Assembly (NCBI GenBank): GCA_947473445.1
Contig: CANJEU010000111.1
Location: 1 to 6,922 of the forward strand
From: Fidelibacterota bacterium
GTDB lineage: Bacteria > Pseudomonadota > Alphaproteobacteria > Rhodospirillales > Rhodospirillaceae
Reading direction: 5' to 3'
Length of the DNA: 6,922 bases
Below are positions 1 to 4,732 of the stretch, piece after piece. The position numbers were made by a program, and so were the translations under genes. The notes under the pieces were generated by a model that did not search any database, was not told where the DNA came from, and saw only the letters and a list, made by a program, of their open reading frames with translations. How positions within the stretch are numbered: the stretch's first letter is position 1; every line of letters begins with the position of its first letter.

Positions 1-393
1 GATTTGCGATTGCACGATGAGAAAGCCGCGCACGCGCGCGACTTCAATCGCGCCGAGATAACCGCGCGCGTCGCGCTCGCCTGGACTTACGCACCGATCA
101 TATCCGGGCGGCTTCACATCGATACATGTGAGGTCGGCCGCGGCGATCTGGCCATTGAGGGATTTTTCGAACGCGGCGGTGTCGCCGTTGTATTTGAACG
201 TCGCGAGCTGCGTATCGATCCAGCCGCGAAGCTGCGCGCGCGCGCCGAGAAAATCGGCACGCAGCATTTGCGCCGGATCATTCGGATGTTCGCGCATCGG
301 GGTGAGCAGGCTTTTCACGTCCTCAAGAACAGCGGCCCGCGCGCCGGTCGAACTGAGCATCAGAAAAGCGGCGGCGGCGAGCGTAATTTTCAC
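1..393 (-). CDS. Exported protein of unknown function, partial (C-terminus beyond left edge)
   Basis: I do not recognise this protein. The frame reads on the minus strand from a GTG at 393 and stays open for 131 codons to the left edge. Residues 1-20 look like a classical Sec signal peptide: a basic start (MKIT), a hydrophobic core LAAAAFLML and a small-residue cleavage site ending ARA before A21. The mature part should be periplasmic or secreted. It begins with a helical-looking stretch and contains two cysteines (C90, C101) that could form a disulfide if exported. The start is supported by AAGAGG at 404-399, five bases upstream. It overlaps the miaA stop as GTGA (393-390), so it is probably translated by coupling to miaA and belongs to the same operon. 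No catalytic or binding motif is visible. The exported nature is well supported; the function is unknown. Confidence 0.72.
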   Translation of the reverse strand, partial: MKITLAAAAFLMLSSTGARAAVLEDVKSLLTPMREHPNDPAQMLRADFLGARAQLRGWIDTQLATFKYNGDTAAFEKSLNGQIAAADLTCIDVKPPGYDRCVSPGERDARGYLGAIEVARVRGFLIVQSQI

Positions 394-1337
394 GGCGACC
401 TCTTGAGAAAATCATCAACGCGGCGCACGACCGCGTCGCGCTGCGTGCCGGTATATCGCGTCTCGATGGTGAGTTCCGAATGAAACTGATGTCGGAACCA
501 AGTGGACTGGCGTTTGGCGTATTGGCGGGTCGCGGTTTCAGCCCAGCGGATAGCGGTCTCAAGATTAAGCCGGCCCTCGATGTGATCGGCGAGCTCCCTG
601 GCGCCAAGGGCGTTCATCGCCGGCGCGTCGTGCGCAATCCCCTTTTGGATCGCGGCTGCCACCTCGGCCAGGGCCCCCGCGGTCATCATGGCGGCGAATC
701 GCGCCGCACAGGCCGCGACCAGGTCCTCACGCGCGGGCAGAAGCAGAATAGGCAGATAGTCCGCCGCCAGCGCTAGCTGGGTCGGGGCGTTATGCCAGAT
801 GCTCAGCGGCGTGCCTGTAGCCTCCAGGACCTCCCACGCCCGCGCCAGGCGCTGGGTATTGCCCGCGGGAATGCGCGCGGCGCTCTCCGGGTCGCGCTCG
901 GCCAAAAGACGATGGAACGCCGTGTTGCCCATATCGGCAAGCAGCGTGCGCGTGGCCGCGCGGATGTCCTCGGGGATGGGCGGAATATCGGCCACGCCTT
1001 GCATCAAGACTTTAAGATAAAGCCCCGTTCCGCCGACGACGATGGGCAGGCGCTGCGCGGCATGCGCCTCAAGAATCTCGGCCGCGGCTTTCGCCGCCCA
1101 ATCGGCGGCGGTGCTCACCACCTGCGCGTCGAGATTGCCAAACAGACGATGGGGCGCGCGGGCGCGCTCGGCCGCGCTCGGCTGTGCGGTCAGGATCGGA
1201 AAATCGCGGTAGCGCTGCTGGCTGTCGGCATTGATGACGACGCCGTCAAACTGGTCGGCAAGCGCGAGCGCAAGATCGGACTTCCCCGAGGCCGTCGGTC
1301 CGGCAATGACGACGACGCGTGGCCGGGCTTGCGTCAC
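390..1337 (-). CDS. miaA: tRNA dimethylallyltransferase MiaA
   Basis: MiaA transfers a dimethylallyl group from dimethylallyl diphosphate to N6 of A37 in tRNAs reading U-starting codons, the first step towards ms2i6A, in the cytosol. At 315 residues it is of usual length. Visible motifs are the P-loop GPTASGKS (13-20), D38 of the DSxQ motif (catalytic general base in the family), PHRL (62-65), VGGTGLYLK (101-109) with conserved T104, NTQRLARAWEV (150-160), and the C-terminal TRQYAKRQSTWFR (270-282). The DSxQ segment reads DSQQRY where most homologues have DSMQVY, a mild divergence. The start is GTG at 1337. The in-frame codon just before it is the TGA of the DUF1015 gene, and no later start would keep the P-loop, so this start is forced. 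No clear Shine-Dalgarno is visible, which suggests reinitiation after the upstream gene. The TGA stop (392-390) overlaps the GTG of the exported protein. Confidence 0.96.
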   Translation of the reverse strand: MTQARPRVVVIAGPTASGKSDLALALADQFDGVVINADSQQRYRDFPILTAQPSAAERARAPHRLFGNLDAQVVSTAADWAAKAAAEILEAHAAQRLPIVVGGTGLYLKVLMQGVADIPPIPEDIRAATRTLLADMGNTAFHRLLAERDPESAARIPAGNTQRLARAWEVLEATGTPLSIWHNAPTQLALAADYLPILLLPAREDLVAACAARFAAMMTAGALAEVAAAIQKGIAHDAPAMNALGARELADHIEGRLNLETAIRWAETATRQYAKRQSTWFRHQFHSELTIETRYTGTQRDAVVRRVDDFLKRSP

Positions 1338-2567
1338 TCAGTCCAGCACGTGGCTGACGAGCCCGTCGGCAAGCTTGGGCTCGAACCAAGTGGATTTTGG
1401 CGGCATTACCTGCCCCGCGTCGGCCACGGCCATCAACTGATCGAGCGTCGTTGGATGCAGCGAGAAGGCCACTTTCATCTCGCCCGAATTGACGCGCTTT
1501 TCGAGTTCACCCAGACCACGAATACCGCCGACAAAGTCGATGCGCTTATCGCGGCGCGGATCACTGATGCCCAAGACCGGCGCGATCAGATTATCCTGCA
1601 GCAGCGAGACATCGAGGCGCGCCACCGGATCTGTTTTTGGAATATGCGCCGCCTTGATGTCGAGACGGTACCAGCGGCCGTCGAGATACATGCCAAAGCG
1701 CGTCGGTTTGTCGGGCCTCACTTGCGCATCGGCCGGTGCGACGTCGAACCGCTCGCCGAGCTTGGCGAGGAACGCTTCGGCCGAAAGTTCGCCGAGGTCC
1801 TTGATGACGCGGTTGTAGTCGAAGATGCGCATCTGATCGTGCGGGAAGGCGACGGCCAGGAAATATTCGGCCGTATCGCTCTTGCCCTTGCCGCGGCGCG
1901 CGGCGGCGACGCGTGACGCCGCCGCCGAACGGTGGTGTCCATCGGCGATATAAAGCGCCGTCATGGCGTCGAAAAGAAGCGTCAGGCGATCCACAGTCGC
2001 CGCATCGGCGATCTGCCATAACGTATGCTGGATGCCGTCGTCGGCGGTCACGTCATATAGCGGCGCGCCCGCGGCGGCGGATTCCAAAATCGTATCGACG
2101 GCGTCATCGGCCTTATAGGCGAGCAGCACAGGGCCGGTCTGCGCGTTCAGCGCTTCGATCTGGCGAACGCGATCATCTTCCTTATCCGGCCGCGTGAACT
2201 CATGCTTGCGGATGCGATTGGTATCGTAGTCGGCCACAGACGCTGCGACGACGATTCCGGTCTGCACGTGATCGCCCATCTTCAGGCGATAAACGTAGTA
2301 ATGCGGCTCGGTATCGCGGATGAGCACGCCTTCCCCGGCGAGGCGGTTCAAATTCTTTGCGCCTGTCTCGTACACCACGGCGGCGTAAGGATCTGTGCCC
2401 GCGGGAAGATCGATCTCGGGTTTTGAAATGTGCAGGAAGCTGTGCGGCTTGCCCGTGGCGCGTGCGCGCGCCTCCTCGGTGTTGAGCACATCGTAGGGCG
2501 GTGCGGCGACGGCGCTTGCGTGCTGCGGCGCGGGACGAAGACCGGCGAAGGGACGGACAAGGGTCAT
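1338..2567 (-). CDS. DUF1015 family protein
   Basis: This is a complete 409-residue member of the DUF1015 (COG4198) family. Recognisable blocks are RPF.GLRP (5-12), APPYDV (22-27), HEFTRPDKEDDR (122-133), ADGHHR (208-213), FVGG (345-348) and a closing PPKSTWFEPK (389-398). No transmembrane segment or signal peptide is visible, so it should be cytosolic. The family's biochemical role is not firmly known to me. The DGHHR loop resembles the active-site loop of the ParB/sulfiredoxin/free-serine-kinase superfamily, so a small-molecule kinase-like activity is a plausible inference but unproven. Family members often sit near serine biosynthesis genes in alphaproteobacteria; here the neighbour is miaA. 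The ATG at 2567 is preceded by AGAAGAG with suitable spacing, and the N-terminal motif begins at residue 5, fixing the start. It is the first gene of a minus-strand operon with miaA, abutting it without a gap. Confidence 0.93.
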   Translation of the reverse strand: MTLVRPFAGLRPAPQHASAVAAPPYDVLNTEEARARATGKPHSFLHISKPEIDLPAGTDPYAAVVYETGAKNLNRLAGEGVLIRDTEPHYYVYRLKMGDHVQTGIVVAASVADYDTNRIRKHEFTRPDKEDDRVRQIEALNAQTGPVLLAYKADDAVDTILESAAAGAPLYDVTADDGIQHTLWQIADAATVDRLTLLFDAMTALYIADGHHRSAAASRVAAARRGKGKSDTAEYFLAVAFPHDQMRIFDYNRVIKDLGELSAEAFLAKLGERFDVAPADAQVRPDKPTRFGMYLDGRWYRLDIKAAHIPKTDPVARLDVSLLQDNLIAPVLGISDPRRDKRIDFVGGIRGLGELEKRVNSGEMKVAFSLHPTTLDQLMAVADAGQVMPPKSTWFEPKLADGLVSHVLD

Positions 2568-2588
2568 GACAACTCTTCTGTCTGTGTG

Positions 2589-2623
2589 GGCGGCTATTTA
2601 GCGGCCATCCTGCGCTACGGCAA
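2589..2623 (-). promoter_or_regulatory. Candidate promoter of the DUF1015-miaA operon with overlapping inverted repeat
   Basis: On the minus strand, TTGCCG (2623-2618) is followed after exactly 17 bases by TAAATA (2600-2595), which would place a transcription start near 2588 and leave a leader of about 20 bases with the AGAAGAG ribosome site. The -10 element sits inside an inverted repeat, GGCGGCTA-TT-TAGCGGCC (2589-2606), whose arms match at 7 of 8 positions; it could be an operator. Matches to the sigma-70 consensus are 4/6 and 3/6, so this is a prediction from spacing and position. Confidence 0.4.
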
Positions 2624-2649
2624 TGCTGGAAAAACGCGCGAGCCCGGGG

Positions 2650-2658
2650 TTATCCACA
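2650..2658 (+). promoter_or_regulatory. Perfect DnaA-box 9-mer
   Basis: TTATCCACA matches the consensus DnaA box exactly and lies in the intergenic region between the divergent DUF1015 and 97-residue genes. I see no second good box nearby (the closest, TTATGGTCA near 2727-2735, matches at only 6 of 9). It is therefore not an origin. It may be an isolated regulatory or titration site, or chance. The rest of 2624-2763 holds no convincing sigma-70 promoter or terminator that I can see. Confidence 0.3.
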
Positions 2659-2763
2659 GGGAGGCTATGCGTCTCGGCGCAGGCGCTGTTCCGCGAAATT
2701 GGCTAGCGCACGCGCAAAACCAGCGGTTATGGTCAACACCCACTTCCCGTTGAAAGGGTTGCC

Positions 2764-3057
2764 ATGGCCAAAAGCAAATCGGAAATCCTGAACGACTTTC
2801 AGGAATTCATGGGCCGTCACGGCGCCAACTATCGCGAGTGGTATGTGGGCACATCCCCCGACCCGAAACAGAACCTTTTCGGCACCCACAAGTTCAAGGC
2901 GGGCGACAAAGGCCTGTTTCGCCACGGACTCTCCGAGTTGCAGGCGGCCGAAGTCGCCGAGTTCTTCATCAATCTCGGCGCCAAGGGCAATGCGTCACCC
3001 ACACGCGACGCCGAATTCGTCTATGCCTACAAACGCGCGGCGCATACGAAGCCGTAA
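2764..3057 (+). CDS. Small conserved-looking protein with WYVGTS motif, function unknown
   Basis: This is a complete 97-residue, probably cytosolic protein that I cannot assign to a named family. Its central block WYVGTSPDPKQNLFGTHKF (26-44) and the end FVYAYKR (85-91) resemble small bacterial hypothetical proteins I recall with a WYVGI..DP..RLF..H pattern and a C-terminal YVYAYK. The YVG-T segment superficially recalls the YIG half of GIY-YIG nucleases, but no GIY half precedes it and an asparagine (N37) stands where an arginine would be expected, so nuclease activity is doubtful. The start at 2764 is supported by GAAAGGG at 2752-2758, five bases upstream. The gene is transcribed away from the DUF1015 operon and converges on pepA with only 9 bp between the two stop codons. 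No signal peptide, membrane segment or cysteine is present. Confidence 0.8.
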   Translation: MAKSKSEILNDFQEFMGRHGANYREWYVGTSPDPKQNLFGTHKFKAGDKGLFRHGLSELQAAEVAEFFINLGAKGNASPTRDAEFVYAYKRAAHTKP

Positions 3058-3066
3058 GCGCCCGAC

Positions 3067-4548
3067 TTACTTCTCGTAGTTATCGGCCACAAACTGATTC
3101 AAGAGGCGCACACCGTAGCCCGTCGCGCCCGGCGCCGAGAGCACGGTGCCCTTCTCGTTCCAGACCACCCCGGCGATATCAAGGTGCGCCCAGGGCACAC
3201 CCTTCTGGATGAAGCGCTGGATGAACTGCGCGGCGGTGATGCTGCCGCCCTTGCCGCTGCCGATATTCTTCATGTCGGCGATCAACGATTTGAGTTCGCG
3301 GTCGTATTCCTCGCCCATCGGCAAGCGCCACAGACGCTCGCCCACGGTCTTTCCCGCGGCGGTGAGGCGCTGGGCGAGATCGTCGTCGTTCGAGAACAGG
3401 CCCGCGTAGTGATCGTTGAACGTTGCGATGATTGCGCCGGTCAGGGTCGCGAGATCGACGATGGCCGAAGGTTTAAAGCGTTGCTGCGCGTACCAGACCA
3501 CATCGGCCAGCACGAGGCGCCCTTCCGCATCGGTGTTCTGCACTTCGATGGTCTGGCCCGACATGGACGTGACGACATCGCCCGGACGCTGGGCGCGGCC
3601 GTCGGGCATGTTCTCGACAAGGCCGCAGAGGCCGACGACATTCACCCGCGCCTTGCGGCGCGCAAGCGTGCGCATCAGGCCGACAACGACCCCCGCGCCG
3701 GCCATATCCCACTTCATATCCCACATGCCGGGCGGGGTTTTCAGGCTGATTCCGCCGGTGTCGAAGCAAACGCCCTTGCCGACAATCGCAAGCGGCGCAT
3801 GTGATTTCGCCCCGCCGTCCCAACGCATCACGAGAAGCTGGGATTCACGCTCGGAGCCCTGCCCCACGCCGAGAAGCGAACCCATGCCGAGCTTTTTCAT
3901 GGCCGCTTCGCCCAGGATCTCGACCTTGATCCCGTCCTTGGCGAGTTCCTTGGCGCGCGCGGCGAAGGATTCCGGATAGATCACATTGGGTGGCTCGCTG
4001 ATGAGATCGCGCGCAAAGAAAATGCCGTCCGCGATGGCGGCCACATCGGCGAACAGGCGCTTGGCTTCCGCCGCCGCGCCGGTCTGGATCGCCACCGACT
4101 TGAGTTTCGGTTTGCTCTCGCTTTCTTCTTTGGTGCGGTATTTGGCGAAGCGGTAGGACTTCTGAAGCACGCCGCCGGCGATATACGCGGCCACGAGGCC
4201 CGCCTTCACGCCGTCGAAAACATCGAGCACCACCGCCGCGCTTGCGTCGGCGGCCACCGCGTCGAACATCGCAGCGCCGAGGCGCTCGGCGGCCATGCCG
4301 TCGACCGATTTCACTTCGCCGACGCCCACGAGCACCACGCGCGACAATTTTGTGCCGCCCGGAACAACGATGGTGAGGGTCTTTTCGCGCTTTCCGTTGA
4401 AGTTCGCGGCCTTCATGGCGCGCGTGAGCGCGCCGCCGGTGGTCTTGTCGAGCGCCGCGCCCGCGGGCCCGAGCCGTGCGCCCTCGCCCACGGCGAGCAC
4501 AACGGCGCCTTGGGCGGGAATGGCGATCTTGCTGAAGGTGATATTCAT
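3067..4548 (-). CDS. pepA: Leucyl aminopeptidase PepA (M17 family)
   Basis: This cytosolic di-metal aminopeptidase removes N-terminal residues, preferentially leucine, in peptide turnover, and normally works as a hexamer. The 493-residue length is typical. The N-terminal macrodomain-like part covers roughly 1-160 and the catalytic domain roughly 170-490. The residues equivalent to the E. coli metal ligands are all present with identical spacing: K258, D263, D281, D340 and E342. The catalytic K270 and R344 are also present. The family signature NTDAEGRL lies at 338-345. The start ATG at 4548 has GAGG about eight bases upstream, within a CCTCGCGAGG palindrome. It is a single-gene unit here: it diverges from the CoxL-like gene and converges on the 97-residue gene. 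The lptFG and holC genes that often flank pepA in proteobacteria are not here. Confidence 0.97.
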   Translation of the reverse strand: MNITFSKIAIPAQGAVVLAVGEGARLGPAGAALDKTTGGALTRAMKAANFNGKREKTLTIVVPGGTKLSRVVLVGVGEVKSVDGMAAERLGAAMFDAVAADASAAVVLDVFDGVKAGLVAAYIAGGVLQKSYRFAKYRTKEESESKPKLKSVAIQTGAAAEAKRLFADVAAIADGIFFARDLISEPPNVIYPESFAARAKELAKDGIKVEILGEAAMKKLGMGSLLGVGQGSERESQLLVMRWDGGAKSHAPLAIVGKGVCFDTGGISLKTPPGMWDMKWDMAGAGVVVGLMRTLARRKARVNVVGLCGLVENMPDGRAQRPGDVVTSMSGQTIEVQNTDAEGRLVLADVVWYAQQRFKPSAIVDLATLTGAIIATFNDHYAGLFSNDDDLAQRLTAAGKTVGERLWRLPMGEEYDRELKSLIADMKNIGSGKGGSITAAQFIQRFIQKGVPWAHLDIAGVVWNEKGTVLSAPGATGYGVRLLNQFVADNYEK

Positions 4549-4556
4549 GGCGCGCG

Positions 4557-4566
4557 CCTCGCGAGG
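4557..4566. repeat. 10-bp perfect palindrome upstream of pepA
   Basis: CCTCGCGAGG is self-complementary. Read on the minus strand it supplies the GAGG ribosome-binding sequence of pepA; read on the plus strand it starts a GAGGAGAG stretch that precedes the short ORF at 4574. It could be a small operator or could fold over the pepA ribosome site, but its length is near what chance allows in GC-rich DNA. Confidence 0.25.
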
Positions 4567-4573
4567 AGAGAAA

Positions 4574-4597
4574 ATGGATGTGTGGAAGGTAACCTAG
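4574..4597 (+). other. Seven-codon micro-ORF in the leader of the CoxL-like gene (speculative)
   Basis: The sequence reads ATG followed by six codons and TAG, encoding MDVWKVT, preceded by a strong ribosome-binding stretch GAGGAGAG (4563-4570) at good spacing. It lies 135 bp before the CoxL-like start. It could be a leader peptide only if transcription began further upstream than the promoter predicted at 4650-4677. It overlaps the predicted pepA promoter on the other strand, so the purine run may be incidental. Confidence 0.12.
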
Positions 4598-4619
4598 GCA
4601 GGTCTTTGCAGCGAATCAA
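4591..4619 (-). promoter_or_regulatory. Candidate pepA promoter
   Basis: On the minus strand TTGATT (4619-4614) and TAGGTT (4596-4591) are separated by exactly 17 bases. A start near 4584 would give a leader of about 36 bases to the pepA ATG at 4548. The -35 matches consensus at 4/6 and the -10 at 3/6, so the call rests mainly on spacing and position. Confidence 0.35.
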
Positions 4620-4649
4620 CCATACCGCGCCCGGCGGCGCGCGCCGGCA

Positions 4650-4677
4650 TGGACAAGGCCGCTCCCGGCGGAATACT
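4650..4677 (+). promoter_or_regulatory. Candidate promoter of the CoxL-like gene
   Basis: TGGACA (4650-4655, 5/6 to the -35 consensus) is followed after 16 bases by AATACT (4672-4677, 4/6 to the -10 consensus). Transcription would begin near 4684, leaving a leader of about 49 bases that contains a small hairpin GGGG-CGA-CCCC (4680-4690) and the strong ribosome site AAAGGAAGAG (4721-4730). The element lies back to back with the predicted pepA promoter. Confidence 0.35.
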
Positions 4678-4732
4678 TTGGGGCGACCCCGCATTTAAGG
4701 CCGAAATTCAGGCCAACATCAAAGGAAGAGCC

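Noticed and set aside
4..483. A 159-codon open frame on the plus strand at the left edge
   Set aside because: The minus-strand frame here has a signal peptide, a good ribosome site and coupling to miaA, whereas the plus-strand product shows none of these.
495..1394. A 12-bp direct repeat, GAACCAAGTGGA, at 495-506 and 1383-1394
   Set aside because: Both copies encode the STWF residues near the C-termini of MiaA and the DUF1015 protein, each part of its own family motif, so this is coincidental codon identity.
792..1916. A 374-codon open frame on the plus strand across miaA and the DUF1015 gene
   Set aside because: It is antisense to two well-supported genes, spans their junction, and has no recognisable motif.
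2650..2658. Replication origin at the DnaA box
   Set aside because: Only one good box is present, with no AT-rich unwinding region and no dnaA, dnaN or other origin-linked genes nearby.
4680..4690. GGGG-CGA-CCCC hairpin as a terminator
   Set aside because: The stem is only four base pairs, no T-run follows, and it sits before a gene rather than after one.
4649..4732. An upstream in-frame ATG that would add 28 residues to the CoxL-like protein
   Set aside because: There is no ribosome site before it, it overlaps the predicted -35 element, and the family N-terminus begins at 4733 with a strong ribosome site.
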